Source: a bacterium (lineage in GTDB: Bacteria > Bacillota_I > Bacilli_A > Mycoplasmatales > Mycoplasmoidaceae). Taken from it: a stretch of DNA of 64,000 bases. Both the position numbers and the translations under genes were made by a program. Below, one piece after another: positions 11,443 to 22,282 of this stretch. Within the stretch, counting starts at the first letter, position 1; the number at the start of each line of letters is the position of its first letter. Below the pieces are notes generated by a model that had not been told where the DNA came from, did not search any database, and saw only the letters and a list, made by a program, of their open reading frames with translations. The DNA is taken from assembly GCA_017645255.1 (NCBI GenBank), contig JAGCPI010000025.1:1-64000 (forward strand), written 5' to 3'.

Positions 11443-11736
11443 ATGGATAATACAACTAATAATAATTATTCAGTGACTAGTTTGTTCACGTCTGATCAAA
11501 TCAAGAAATTAAATGACATTTTTCAAAAGCAAAAAATTAATTTAAATGTTACTGACCCTAAACAACTAGATAAAAAGTTAGTTGACTTTGGAATTGATTC
11601 ATTATCAGTATTACCATTAATTCTTGATATTGAAAAAGATTTCAACATTCATCTTGATGACGATAAACTAGCAAATATTACTGATCTTCGTAGTTTACTT
11701 GATCTAATTTATGATACTATCCATCATAAACAATAA
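11443..11736 (+). CDS. acpP: Acyl carrier protein
   Basis: 97 aa with the 4'-phosphopantetheine attachment motif FGIDSLSVLPL; the modified Ser is Ser53. Acidic residues follow the motif (DIEKDF, HLDDDK), as in ACP helix 2 and 3. It has an N-terminal extension of about 15 residues rich in Asn/Thr compared with a classical 77-aa ACP. Last protein gene of the suf-proS transcript. A probable ACP synthase is at 47744-48136. No fatty-acid synthase genes are in the window; in minimal mollicutes ACP may have other partners, and ACP is known to be an obligate partner of the mitochondrial cysteine desulfurase complex, so its position after suf genes is notable. Confidence 0.9.
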   Translation: MDNTTNNNYSVTSLFTSDQIKKLNDIFQKQKINLNVTDPKQLDKKLVDFGIDSLSVLPLILDIEKDFNIHLDDDKLANITDLRSLLDLIYDTIHHKQ

Positions 11737-11773
11737 AAAAAGTTAAATTTTTTTAATTTTGCTTTAAAATTAT

Positions 11774-11797
11774 AGAAGGTAGCTCCTTCTTTAATTT
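11774..11797 (+). terminator. Possible terminator after acpP
   Basis: Six-pair hairpin AGAAGG/CCTTCT with loop TAGCT followed by a T-rich stretch (TTAATTTT). It is short, directly abuts the tRNA gene and could also be processed RNA. Confidence 0.4.
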
Positions 11798-11798
11798 T

Positions 11799-11874
11799 AG
11801 GGGTATAGTTCAATTGGTAGAACGGCGGACTTCAAATCCGCGTGTTATGGGTTCAAGTCCTGTTACCCCTGCCA
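11799..11874 (+). tRNA. trnW: tRNA-Trp, anticodon UCA
   Basis: 76 bases including an encoded CCA. Acceptor stem AGGGGTA (11799-11805) pairs perfectly with TACCCCT (11864-11870), discriminator G. D-loop, anticodon stem GCGGA/TCCGC with loop CTTCAAA, and T-arm GGGTTCAAGTCC are standard. Anticodon TCA reads UGA (and UGG by wobble) as Trp, which agrees with the UGA-Trp codons throughout the window. Normal tRNA length with a short variable loop excludes selenocysteine tRNA. Confidence 0.97.
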
Positions 11875-11880
11875 GAAAAT

Positions 11881-11912
11881 AAAAATAGTGGAATTTAACC
11901 TCCACTATTTTT
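11881..11912. terminator. Bidirectional terminator between trnW and ktrA
   Basis: Perfect 12-base inverted repeat AAAAATAGTGGA / TCCACTATTTTT around an 8-base loop, with A-run and T-run on either side, so it can act for tRNA-Trp on the plus strand and for convergent ktrA on the minus strand. Confidence 0.9.
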
Positions 11913-11923
11913 TATTTAATTCT

Positions 11924-12592
11924 TTATTCAGAAGTTGGTTCCTTATAAAAGAAATTCATGAGTTGGGGTAAAGTACTACTTTCACATGCCATATACAAAA
12001 TATCGCCCATTTGGATTTTTTGTAAAATAGTTGATAGAATAATCCGGTTTCCTCTTTTTACCCCAATCAATTGGACAAATGGTAGTTTGTCTTTAACCTC
12101 ATCAACTGGCATCGAATTAATTTTGTTCACAAATACTTTGACTAAACTGTAATTACTACCAATAAATGAATCATTGACATCAGTATGACTTGCTAATTGA
12201 CTAGCAAGAATTTGTGCACTATCAATTTCAGGTGTAATTACGTTGGTGGCACCTATACTTATTAAAATTCGCCGTTGCACTGAACTGTTTGCATAGGCAT
12301 ATATATTTGCAATCTTTAATTCATGCAAGTTATTACATACGTATACTGAAGTTTCAAATGACTTAATTGCTACAATCACGGTGTCAAGGTCTTGAATTCC
12401 TAATGACTTCAAAGTATTAATATCAGTAGCATCAGCACAAATTACATTTTCAAATTGGTTATTTAATTTATTAATAATGCTTTCATTTTCATCAATCACC
12501 ATTACTAATTTATTTAAATTTTTTAAGTTATTAGCTAGAGCTAACCCAAAAGTGTTCATGCCAATAATACAAATTAAATTATTCTTATTCAT
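11924..12592 (-). CDS. ktrA: KtrA, potassium-transport gating subunit
   Basis: 222 aa, exactly the usual KtrA length. Cytoplasmic RCK (TrkA-N plus TrkA-C) protein that binds nucleotides and gates the KtrB channel. A Rossmann-type glycine motif (IIGMNTFGLALA) is at residues 8-19, followed by an acidic strand end (VMVIDENE) and ADATD, all TrkA-N hallmarks. The C-terminal half from about residue 140 fits a TrkA-C domain (MPVDEVKDKLPF, VQLIGVKRG). Divergent from ktrB across 97 bases, so the two subunits are probably co-regulated from a shared region. Confidence 0.93.
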   Translation of the reverse strand: MNKNNLICIIGMNTFGLALANNLKNLNKLVMVIDENESIINKLNNQFENVICADATDINTLKSLGIQDLDTVIVAIKSFETSVYVCNNLHELKIANIYAYANSSVQRRILISIGATNVITPEIDSAQILASQLASHTDVNDSFIGSNYSLVKVFVNKINSMPVDEVKDKLPFVQLIGVKRGNRIILSTILQKIQMGDILYMACESSTLPQLMNFFYKEPTSE

Positions 12593-12689
12593 ATAAATTA
12601 CTTATTAATTTTGATAATTTTATAAAATATGTAAAGCGATAAAATTATTAAACATTGTTATATTTTATTAATTATATTAAGATATAGTT
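12593..12689. promoter_or_regulatory. Divergent ktrA/ktrB promoter region
   Basis: AT-rich 97-base spacer between divergent starts. Minus-strand TATAAAAT (about 12622-12629) could serve ktrA, and plus-strand TATATT-like boxes near 12660-12680 could serve ktrB. No clear Shine-Dalgarno for either gene. Box assignment is tentative. Confidence 0.35.
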
Positions 12690-14315
12690 ATGCATTTGAA
12701 TAATAACTGAAATAATGTCAGCAAAAAATTTTGAAAAAAATTTAAGCAGTGGTTTAACGCATTTATTAAACCTAATACTTTTCAATTCATTTTAATTTGG
12801 TACGCAGTCTTTTGCCTCGTAGGTGCTGGATTGTTAATGAGTAGTGCTGCTGTTAACTGGGGAACAGTTACCAACCAAAATCATTATAACTTTTGAAGTG
12901 CGTTATTTACTGCTACGAGTGCTTTTAGTGATACGGGTTTAGTAGTTACACCAACTGACACTACGTTTAAGCCGTTTGGACAAGTCGTGATTTATTTATT
13001 GATTTTATTCGGGGGAGTGGGATTATTTGTCTTATTTATTTTGCTTTACCGTTCGTTCTTCCCTAAACAAAAATTACGGTTTAATACAATTGTTGTCTTA
13101 CAATCAGAACGGGGTGGAGAAACCTTAAACAATGTAATTAAACTAATTGTTTCTGGAGTTGTTTTTATTATGTGTTTAAACATTGTTTGTTCCTTACTGT
13201 TAATGTTCTGCTTTTATTACATTCCTGCTCACTTACCAATTAGTATTCCTACCACTCATAATTATGCTGATCCTTATTATGTTGGATTTAGTGCTTATCA
13301 TTACGAACGAGTTTATCATCACTGAACTTGATCATTTTGAAACGGAATGTTTGATTCAATTTCTGCTTTAGATAATGCTGGGTTTAGTTTGTTTGGTGAA
13401 TCATCAATGACGGCATACCGCAATGGAATTGGAGTAATTGTTCAATTTATTTTAATGAGTGAATGATTTATTGGGGGAATTGGTTATCCGGTAATTTATG
13501 AATTATATTTATACTTTAAGAGTAAAATCAAACATACCCCCTTTAAATTCTCTTTATTTTCAAAAATATGCCTAATTGGTTTTTTTAGTTTATTAGCAAT
13601 TTCAACTTGTTTAGCTTACATATTTGCTTACAGTGGAAATAGTTTAAGCAATGCTTATTCATTAATTAATGTAAAAAATTATGATCCATATGGACATTTA
13701 AATACGATTTACAGTCCGTGGGGAGTAAACCCAAATGCAAATAAGAACTGAGCAATTTTTTGAAATTGTGCATCTACTAGAAGTGCTGGGTTTGATTCAT
13801 ATAATTTAAATACAAATAGTCAATCATCAAAAATCTTATATACGATTTTAATGTACATTGGTTCTTCTCCTTCCTCAACCGGAGGAGGAATCCGCATTAC
13901 TACCTTCATTATTGTTTTATGTTCATTATTTATTAAATTTGGTGGTAGAGATAAAATTGTAATGTTTAAAAAGCAAATTAGTCAAAGTACCATTAGCGAT
14001 AGCTTTTTAGTAATGACTTTTGCAATCATCTTAATTATTATTACTAGTTTCGTGGTACACTTTACTTATTATGGACCAAATAAAGAACTTAATAATTACA
14101 TTAATGACTTCTTTGTCGTAAGTAGTGCGTTTGGTACTTGTGGATTAAGTTTAGGTAACTTATTAAACTACTTACACTGGGGAGGAATCTTATTTTTAAT
14201 TATTACCATGTTTATTGGTCAATTAGGAGTAGGTAGTGCTATTTTAGCAGTATCACGCAAACATGGTAAGGATAGTAATTATAGTTTACCAGTGGAAAAC
14301 GTAAAGGTTGGATAA
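12690..14315 (+). CDS. ktrB: KtrB, potassium-transporter membrane subunit
   Basis: 541 aa TrkH/KtrB family channel in the plasma membrane. The four pore repeats each show their filter glycine: AFSDTGLVV, LDNAGFSLF, TRSAGFDSY and FGTCGLSLG. Between them lie paired hydrophobic helices; SSPSSTGGGIR marks the conserved stretch preceding the fourth repeat. The loop after the second TM region is longer than in Bacillus KtrB, which accounts for the extra length. Many UGA-Trp codons. The last base of the stop codon is the first of the ATG of the next membrane protein (TAATG), so that gene is translationally coupled. Confidence 0.93.
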
Positions 14316-14896
14316 TGGGAAAATTAATTAACAAAACAAAAAATTTACCAAGTACTTCCCAAGCTGATACGCTTGGAGACAAATACTTATTATTTTTTAA
14401 AAAATGAATGCGATGGTTTGTGGTCGTTGTTATTTGCTGTACCATCTGACAATTCATCTTTATGTTTATTATTATTTTTCACCATACCATCACTGGACAA
14501 TTATGCATTATGCAGTATTTAATGTTTAGTTTTAGTGTCATCATTGGTGGGTTGATTATGTATCCAACATATATTTATGCTAATAAAGCATTTTATTGTA
14601 ATATTGCCCTGCTTGTTTGTCAGTTATTATTTTTATGTTTTATCATTCCAACAAATTTATATTTTTGAGCTAACTTTAGTGCAACTAGAATTAACGATGT
14701 AAAAATGCACATTACCATTGATCTAACGCACCCTGAATATGTTTATACTGCTTGCTCGTTATGATTTGATTTCATTTTTAGTGCGGGAGGAATTATGTGT
14801 GCCACCTTCTTGTATTACTATGTAGCAAAAAATTCTACCCATCCTTGAAAAGTCCGGGTAGAACATGAAACCGTGATTTCAAAACCACGCAATTAA
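14315..14896 (+). CDS. Membrane protein coupled to ktrB, unknown function
   Basis: 193 aa, not recognised. Contains about four hydrophobic segments (near residues 34-55, 63-85, 92-115 and 150-170), preceded by a polar N-terminus and ending in a short basic tail. The second TM pair flanks an extracytoplasmic loop of about 35 residues. It starts inside the ktrB stop (TAATG), so it may be an accessory of K+ uptake or simply co-transcribed. The frame uses many UGA-Trp codons, which hides it in standard-code analysis. It ends 3 bases before the convergent galU stop, with no room for a terminator. Confidence 0.8.
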
Positions 14897-14899
14897 TTT

Positions 14900-15790
14900 T
14901 TATAAGTTGCTAAATTGATGAAGGTATTTAGTTACTTCTTCCTTTAAATCATCTCTTGCTAATGCTTCGTCAATGACTGCTTTAATTAAACCAAGTTTAC
15001 TGCCGATATCATAGCGCTTTGCTAAAATATTGCAAGCGTATGCTCCGTGCACCTTAATGATTTCTTCAAGGGCGGGAGTTAATTCGATTTCACCGCGGGA
15101 ACTTGGTTTTAATTTCCCAATTTCAGCAAATATATCAGGGGTTAAGATATACCGACCAATCACTGCTAAATTACTTGGTGCATCTTTTAAAGCAGGTTTT
15201 TCGATGATTCCTGATACTTGCATATCAAGGGAATTTGATTGATTTTTAACGGGGGTAATGATTCCGTATTTATCAACTTCTTTATCAGGTACTTCTTGCA
15301 CCCCTAATACCATTTTGTGGTATTTATCAAAAACAGTTAAACATTGTTGCAATCCACTTGGGATCTTTTTATCATGATTGATGATGACATCATCACCAAG
15401 TAAAACTGCAAATGGTTCATCACCAACAAAACTTTTGGCATATGAAATTGCATCACCTAATCCTTGCGGATAGTGTTGACGAATAAAGAAAATGTTGCAA
15501 TCTTTGTTATATTGAGTGATTGATTGCAATTCTTTATCTTTTTGCTTTTTACTTAAATGTTGTTCAAGTTGATAGTTGCTATCAAAATAATCAATAATGG
15601 CATTTTTATTTGAACTTACCACAATAAGAATATCTTTGATTCCTGCTTGCAATACTTCTTGAATAATAAATTCGATGGCAGGAGTGTCAATAATATTTAA
15701 CATTTCTTTTGGAATTGATTTAGTAATTGGCAAAAATCTAGTTCCAAATCCAGCCGCACAAATAATGGCTTTTGTTACTTTTTCTTTCAT
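14900..15790 (-). CDS. galU: UTP-glucose-1-phosphate uridylyltransferase
   Basis: 296 aa. Makes UDP-glucose from UTP and glucose-1-phosphate, the donor for glycolipid or capsule sugars. The nucleotidyltransferase motif AAGFGTRFLPITKSIPKEML is at residues 9-28; LLGDDVI (metal-binding Asp) and GIIEKP follow in the usual order. I chose the ATG at 15790 because family homology begins at MKEKVTKAII; the longer open frame upstream would overlap the divergent pth gene and reads as non-homologous hydrophobic sequence. The likely user in this window is the GT2 glycosyltransferase at 40552. Confidence 0.94.
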   Translation of the reverse strand: MKEKVTKAIICAAGFGTRFLPITKSIPKEMLNIIDTPAIEFIIQEVLQAGIKDILIVVSSNKNAIIDYFDSNYQLEQHLSKKQKDKELQSITQYNKDCNIFFIRQHYPQGLGDAISYAKSFVGDEPFAVLLGDDVIINHDKKIPSGLQQCLTVFDKYHKMVLGVQEVPDKEVDKYGIITPVKNQSNSLDMQVSGIIEKPALKDAPSNLAVIGRYILTPDIFAEIGKLKPSSRGEIELTPALEEIIKVHGAYACNILAKRYDIGSKLGLIKAVIDEALARDDLKEEVTKYLHQFSNL

Positions 15791-15866
15791 TGTTATTAAG
15801 GGTTTAATGGGGGTTAAAAACGTAAAAATATCTAATAAAATTAATTTTATATAATTAATAATATTA

Positions 15867-16439
15867 ATGAATATGAAAACAATAATTTTTGGATTAGGAA
15901 ATCCTGGTGATGAATTTAACAACACCAGACATAATTATGGCAGAATGTGCATTGAAGCATATGTAAATGAACATAATTTAGAATGAAAAAACTTTCAAAA
16001 TTGCGGAAAGTACGCAAAATTTACAGTTGGTGATAACGAAGTATACTTACTAATTAGTACCAGTTACTATATGAATAACTCCGGAGAACTGATTAAGAAG
16101 TTTGCTGATTATTTTGATGTTCCTTATGACAACATTATCATCTTGCATGATGACATGGATTTTCCGGTTGGTACTTTCAAAATTCGAGCCAAAGGTAGTG
16201 GCGGGGGTCACAATGGGATGAAGAATGTGGTCCTAATGCTTGGCACTGATAACATTAAACGAATTCGTTTAGGCATTGATCGACCAAAGTATAACGAAAA
16301 AGATTACGTCATTGCAAAATTTAAACCCCAAGAATTACCAATTATCCAACAAACCATTAATGAGATCAACCACACCATTTTACCAAAATGATTTAGTGAT
16401 GGTCGAATTGATTTATTAATGAATATGTATAATAAATAA
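15867..16439 (+). CDS. pth: Peptidyl-tRNA hydrolase
   Basis: 190 aa, normal length. Releases tRNA from prematurely dropped peptidyl-tRNA. Catalytic His is in NNTRHNYG near residue 22, the conserved Asp in LHDDMDFP, and the Asn in GHNGMKN. The N-terminal GLGNPG motif is complete. Two in-frame ATGs (15867 and 15873) exist; the second gives MKTIIFGLGNPG, equally good. No clear Shine-Dalgarno. tilS starts 3 bases after its stop, a pth-tilS neighbourhood common in Firmicutes and mollicutes. Confidence 0.95.
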
Positions 16440-16442
16440 TTA

Positions 16443-17339
16443 ATGAAGAAAAGGCAGTACTTGGTGGCATGTTCGGGAGGACCCGATTCAATGGCATTGC
16501 TGGATGTGGTGCAACGTGCTCATCAAGTTTATGCGGTGGTACATGTCAATTACCATTGACGTGCTAGTGCCAACCGTGATATGCGCATTGTTCAACGCTA
16601 TTGCCACATCCATCACTTACGATTATTTATTAAGCAAATTAATCCTTTAATATACCGAACTAACCAAATTAAAAATTTTGAAGCGTGAGCTAGAAAAGTT
16701 CGTTATGACTTTTTTAACTTTATTGCTAATCTTACAAATCATCATTATTTACTAGTTGCACATCATTATGATGACTATTTAGAAAGTGCACTGATGCAAC
16801 TTGTCCAACATCAAACTTTATTTCATTATGGAATAAGTAATAACTCAATAATTAAACATTTAATCATTCATCGTCCTTTCTTAAAAAAATTTACCAAGAA
16901 TGATTTAATTACTTACTGTCGAGCACATCATTTGACTTATGGTATTGATGAAACAAATAATGATCCAAAGTATTTTCGTAATCACGTAAGGATGCTATTA
17001 GCTAACAATCCAGCAGTTAAAAAAGTATTAGCAACTTCAATCAAACAACTAAATGCGTGTTTAGCATCCCAGTATGATAAAAGTCTAATTTATTACAAAG
17101 AATGAAGCAAAACCAATGAGATTTCTTTTTTATTCAAATTAAGTTTGAATTACCAACTTAATTTACTAAAAATGTATTTATATCATCATCAGATTAAAAA
17201 TTTATCCCAAAATAAGTTACAAGGAATCATTGGTTTTTTACACAGTAATTTAAACCAAAAAGTTTTTCGAGTTGCTACGCACATTTTTCTAACTAAAAAT
17301 AAGAAAAAAATTTTTTTAATTAAAGATTATCTTAAATAA
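16443..17339 (+). CDS. tilS: tRNA(Ile)-lysidine synthase
   Basis: 298 aa, a short TilS. Attaches lysine to C34 of the tRNA-Ile(CAU) so that AUA is read as Ile. The PP-loop ATP motif CSGGPDSMAL is at residues 10-19, followed by HVNYHWR and AHHYDDYLES (family HHaDDqaET). The catalytic N-terminal domain is clear; the C-terminal part from about residue 190 is Lys/Asn/Leu-rich and lacks the second TilS domain seen in longer forms, as in other mollicutes. Confidence 0.92.
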
Positions 17340-17370
17340 AATAAAATAAAGCAAATATATAAGGATAAAT

Positions 17371-18021
17371 ATGGGTACAGGTGTCTCATCGTCATCATTT
17401 CTTTTCATCCTCTTCCTTCTAGTTCCAATTGGAGTCATCATCTTCTTGGTAATGCGTAAGAAAAGGATTAATGAAAACGTCGTTCCAAGTAAACAAAAAA
17501 AAGATGAAGTATGACGCAGTATTAAATACTGATTAAAAGAACATAATGAACAAGGAAAAGAAATTATCGATTCCTATGTTGCAAAAAGAAAAGTAGTTGA
17601 CTTCAAAGAATGGAAAAAGGAAAATAAAGCTCTTTGAGATTCAATGCCAAGTGATGCTAGAAAAGCAAAAAGAGAAGAAATCAAAAAGCATCCACGGGAA
17701 TTATATGTTGTTTTATTTACCACACGTGATGGTAAAACAAAAGTTGAAGATAAACCCCGTGCTATCGAATGTGAAGTTATTTACGCACGGACAAAAACTA
17801 CACATGATAAAGAAACTCGCAACGTCGTTATTAATGGAGAAATGGATTATAGCAAGGAAGCTAGTTGAATTGATCCACTTCGTAAACGTGATGAAACTAA
17901 GTTAATTAAAGAAGAAAAACGACAAGCAAAGCGAGAAGTCAAAAAAGCCAATAAAAAACAAAAAGAAATTAATAAGTTACGTGAAGAACGTCAACAAAAC
18001 AAACAAAATTTTAAGAAGTAA
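17371..18021 (+). CDS. Membrane-anchored charged protein, unknown function
   Basis: 216 aa, not recognised. One N-terminal hydrophobic helix (about residues 9-28) is followed by a strongly charged, Lys-rich soluble part with a likely coiled-coil or helical tail from about residue 170 (KEEKRQAKREVKKANKK). Middle section (residues 95-150) looks folded, with strands around LYVVLFTTRDGK and AIECEVIYAR. A spaced AAGGA precedes the ATG by 6 bases. The frame is closed by a terminator hairpin, so it forms a single-gene unit or the end of the pth-tilS run. Confidence 0.8.
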
Positions 18022-18055
18022 TTGCATTTTTGGTAATTACTTCTTTATTTTTTTA
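18014..18055 (+). terminator. Terminator at the end of the 17371 gene
   Basis: AAGTAATT (18014-18021) pairs with AATTACTT (18034-18041) across a 12-base loop, followed by CTTTATTTTTTTAT. The stem begins inside the stop codon. Confidence 0.75.
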
Positions 18056-18096
18056 TGTATGAAATATATTATTAAAGAGATAACCAACTTACCAAA

Positions 18097-20073
18097 ATGA
18101 AAGCAAATTTAAATCAAAGTGGCATTAGTGTTGATCCAATTGCTGGTTTTTATAAAAAGTATCAAAGTACAAAATTAGATGTAATTAACAGTACGGTAGA
18201 TAATTGATTAAAACAAGCTAAAGACCAAATTGATGCCCAATTAAAACAACTGCACCAACAAATTGCCCAATTAGAAAAGCAAATGGATGAGGAAGCAAAA
18301 AACAAAGGCATTCACCAAAAACAAATTAGTAATAAATTAATTTTTGGGTCATGTTTTTTAATTATTGGCTTGTTTTTCTTACCAAAGTATTTTGCGAATA
18401 AAAAAGACATTAAAGCTTACGAAGAATATTGTCAAACCATTCAAAAACAAATTGATCAAATAAAAGCAAAAATATTTCATTTAATTTATGATCATTTAGG
18501 TTCTTTACGAACCAGTTACATTGTGAACCAAATTTTTGACCAATACGGTTTAATTGGTTGTAGTCAAATTGATACTTATAGTGTCATGAATAAATTACAC
18601 CGACCGAACGTTATTGGTGTTGACAAGGCCCACCTAGTGTTTTATAAAAATACTCCTATTTATGACTTAAAAATAAGGCAAATAACCATTAAGAATGTGC
18701 AAACAACTGGACGGATGATGGGTGAAATAAGTGTGCCAGGGGGGTACACAATCCCAATGCTTTTTACCGCGCACCACAATGAACCAACTCCTTATATTGA
18801 ACCAAATAATTGCATTTGTTTATTATCTAATTATTTACAACCTAACTTCTCATTCATTAGTAGTTCTTTAATGAATGGCTTAAATCAACGTTATACTGAA
18901 ACAATCAATGTAAATGGAGAACAAACCATGATGAGCAAAATTAAAGATTTTGCCAGTGGCATCTTAACATCTCACCAAAAAAGTCATAATAATAACATTG
19001 ATGATAAAGCAAACAACATTCAATTAGAAAATAATGAATTTAATGCTAAAGTTCATTTTAATTGGCGCGGAGAACAAAACGATTTAGTCCAATTTTTTAC
19101 GATTAAAGTTCAAGAAGATTTTGTTAAATGAAATGATCAATTTTGCAATCTTGCCAACCAAAACTATGCTTTTGGTAATTATGCTTTTTATAATCAAAAA
19201 GATAGTGAAGTTCCTTTTTTAAGTTATTATGAATCAATTCTTTCAACATGTGGTTATACTTCTGCTAATGCAATTGCCAACATCAATGACATGAGTGAAC
19301 TTAAACGTAAATTAAAGAAGATTTTAGTTGCGTACTTAGATGACTGATTTAAAGCAGTGCAATTACCATTACTTGTCACCGGAATTAATCGCGAATGGTA
19401 CCAAAAAAATGGAGAATATTTAATTGCTTCAGTGGATGATGTTCCAACTATTAATGAAGAAACTAGTTGACGTTATTTGCTTAATAAGTGACATCAATTC
19501 TTTGTCTTTCATGCTCACACACCAGCGCGTGATAGTTGAATTGACATTGCAAAGTTCGAACCAATTGAAAACAATGGTTTTAGTAAAGTAATTTTAAATT
19601 TACGTTCATTTCGTAGTCAACAAATGATTGCTTATGAAGCTGCTTACCATGGACTAAGCATGCGTCGGGTTCCAGTTCCATACGAAAGATTCTTTCCAAT
19701 TCAAGAACCAAAACGTGCTTATTGTTTTAGTACCGCAAACTGGCCAAAAGGTAAAAACATCCGAATTATGTTGGGATTACGTCATGGATATCAAACTACA
19801 TCAAATTATAGCGATGAAATTAAAGCAATGTTTAATAATGCTCCGTTCCATGTTTCTGATCCATTAACTTTAAGTCAATCTTCATACCACCAAACTATTA
19901 TTAAAACGCTAAGTACTTTCCACCAACAAAATCCGGACTTTGTTAAACATTGCTTATTGATTACATCTAACCAATACAATGGAATTATTTTAGTTGATGA
20001 CCCGGCTTGATTTGATGAAAATCAAATGGAAGATAAAGTACGTGTATTAGCACATTCGTTGAATATTGAATAA
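18097..20073 (+). CDS. LemA-linked membrane protein family, paralog 1
   Basis: 658 aa, family not recognised. Layout: N-terminal FYKKYQSTK segment, coiled-coil region (about 35-75), one TM helix (81-100), a second charged helix (101-125), then about 530 residues of soluble domain. Conserved blocks shared with the copies at 20196 and 23046: KNTPIYDL, CLLSNYLQPNFS, YLDDWFKAVQLPLLVTGINREWY, ERFFPIQEPKRAYCF and a C-terminal SNQYNGIILVDDPAWFD. No catalytic motif identified. Sidedness is uncertain. In other bacteria lemA often neighbours membrane proteins of the DUF3137 type; the N-terminal coil plus TM arrangement is reminiscent, but I cannot show homology. Confidence 0.85.
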
Positions 20074-20092
20074 TTATAAATAAGGAAAAATT

Positions 20093-20144
20093 AATAGATA
20101 AAAGTTTATTTAAAAACGACTTTTATCTATTTTTTTATTTTTTT
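20093..20144 (+). terminator. Terminator after paralog 1
   Basis: Perfect 13-base stem AATAGATAAAAGT / ACTTTTATCTATT with a 13-base loop, followed by TTTTTATTTTTTT. It separates paralog 1 from paralog 2 into independent transcripts. Confidence 0.88.
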
Positions 20145-20159
20145 GAAAATTATCATAAT

Positions 20160-20188
20160 TATAATTAAGAATATTTAATAAAAAAGGA
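20160..20188 (+). promoter_or_regulatory. Promoter and RBS of paralog 2
   Basis: TATAAT at 20160-20165, 36 bases before the ATG, and AAGGA at 20184-20188. The RBS spacing favours the ATG at 20196 over the ATG at 20191, which would give only six codons. Confidence 0.5.
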
Positions 20189-20195
20189 AAATGAT

Positions 20196-22217
20196 ATGAA
20201 GGTGAATTTAAGTAATAGCAATCTTGGTGCTGACCCGATTGCTAATTATTATGAAAAGTATAAAGCAACAAGTCAGCATGTAATTGAACCAACGGTTACT
20301 AGTTGATTGCAACATGCAAAAGAAACGCTTGATGGAACTTTAAAGCAACACCAAGATGAAATTAAGAAATTACAAGATGAAATTAACACTCGTTATCAAC
20401 AAGATAATATTCATGGTAAAAAAATTGGCAATATTGCAATCTTGGTTTCGTGCATAATTATCATTGGTTTTTTTCTTTTAGGAATCTTCTTTAAGAATAA
20501 GCGTGTGATTAAAGAATATGAAGAATATGAAGCAGAAATGAACCAAAAGATTGAAGACCAAAAACAAGATTTATTCCACGTGGTTTACAGTAACATGGTT
20601 TCATTAAAAACCAGTGATTTATTTAGTAAAGTTTTTGCTGAATATGGATTAACTGCTTGTTCACAAATTAATAGTGATAATTTAATTGCAAAATTAAATA
20701 AACCTAACTTATTAGGAATTGATAAAGCAAATGCAGTTTATTTGCGCAATACCCCCATTTATGATTTAGGATTACGCGAATTAAATATTCGCAATGTAGT
20801 AACATACGGACAATTAGAAGTAGAAGAAACTAGTGGGGGAAGTTTAATTGGTGATTTATTAGGTGGAGATGATGATAGTAGTGAAGAAACAACCACGACT
20901 AGAACCTTAACTGCATCACACACTGAACCTACTCCTTTTATTGATCCTGTCAATGAAATTTGCTTACTATCAAACTACCTACAACCAGAATTCTCTTTAA
21001 TCAGTAGTGGGGAATTAAACGAAATTGAAGAACGAACTAAAACTATTGATGATGTAGCAGCACAAGAAGCAAAAGAAAAACAACGTGGCTTATGAAACAA
21101 AATTAAAAATGCTGCAAGCAAGAAGATTAAAGATTTTGTTGCTACCAAAAAAGATAAAGGCAATGCATTAAAGTTAGAAAACGATATTTTTAATAAAGAA
21201 ATTCGATTTGATTATCAAGGCACTGAAACTGATTTAACTCAATTCTTTAACATTAAAGTCCAAGAAGATTTTGTTAATTGAAACGAACACTTTGATAGTT
21301 TAACTAATAAAGCATATGGTTTTGGTACTTATGCTTTTTATGATGAAAAATCATTGTCATTACCATTTAATAGTTACTTTGAATCAGTTTTAACAACTTT
21401 TGATTACACCAATCCTGATAAAGTATCAACCATGAAAATTGATGAATTAAAGGCAAAATTAGTAGCAATGTGCACTACTTATTTTGATGACTGATTTAAA
21501 GCAACTCAATTACCTTTATTAGTAACGGGAATTAATCGTGAATGATACCAAGCAGACGGTCACTATATGGTTGGATTTGCTGGTAATACACCAACCATGG
21601 ATAGCAATACTTCAACTCAATTCTTATTAAATAAATGACGAAATACCTATACATTTACCCAAGCATCTCCTAAACGGGATTCATGAGTAAAAATAGTTAG
21701 TCCTACTCCAATTAACGATAATTTAGTTGCTTATGATGTAAGTTTAAATTCTTACGGCAGTGAAGAAAGAGTTGATCAAGTCAAAGTAGATGAAGGAATG
21801 TTTAGTAAATATCGAGTTCCAGTTAAGTATGAATATTTCTTCCCAATTGTGGAAGCAAAAAAGGCATATCGCTTTAAAGTAAATAACTGACCAGCTAACC
21901 AAGATATTCGCTTTATTATGAGTAATGCAATTGGGGATAAAATAACTTCAAACTATACCTTAGAAGTAAGAAATATGTTGCAAAAAGCTCCCATTGCAAT
22001 TTCTGATCCAATCCTGGTTGCTAATTCCCAATATCACCAAAGCATGTTAAAGAAGATGGTTAACTTCTTTAATAATAACCAAGAATTTAATAACCATTGC
22101 ATGCTTGTATTATCAAACCAATATGATGGTTTAATTTTAGTTAATGATCCTGATTGATTTGATGCTAACCAAATGGGAACTAAAATTCAAGCTTTTGTTA
22201 ATGAATTAAATGCTTAA
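20196..22217 (+). CDS. LemA-linked membrane protein family, paralog 2
   Basis: 673 aa, clearly homologous end to end with paralog 1: YYEKYKATS, coiled coil, single TM at about 79-99, NTPIYDLGLREL, CLLSNYLQPEFSLIS, YFDDWFKATQLPLLVTGINR, EYFFPIVEAKKAYRF and SNQYDGLILVNDPDWFD. It differs by an inserted acidic/Ser/Thr segment near residue 215-230 (LLGGDDDSSEETTTT) between two conserved blocks. Own promoter and terminator. It lies tail to tail with lemA, sharing a bidirectional terminator. Function unknown; the constant neighbourhood suggests a role with LemA at the membrane (inference). Confidence 0.85.
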
Positions 22218-22233
22218 GTAATTATTGGTAAAT

Positions 22234-22266
22234 AAAAAGTAGGCTGTAATTAACAACCTACTTTTT
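22234..22266. terminator. Bidirectional terminator, paralog 2 / lemA
   Basis: AAAAAGTAGG (22234-22243) pairs with CCTACTTTTT (22257-22266) around a 13-base loop, flanked by T-runs on both strands. Confidence 0.88.
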
Positions 22267-22282
22267 TTATGACTAAAATTAA

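Noticed and set aside
11799..11874. tRNA with UCA anticodon as selenocysteine tRNA
   Set aside because: Normal 76-base length, 7-bp acceptor stem and short variable loop; no Sec machinery is seen, and UGA-Trp usage is universal here.
15790..15925. Longer N-terminus for galU
   Set aside because: The extra 45 residues overlap the divergent pth start, are non-homologous, and the family sequence starts right at the ATG at 15790.
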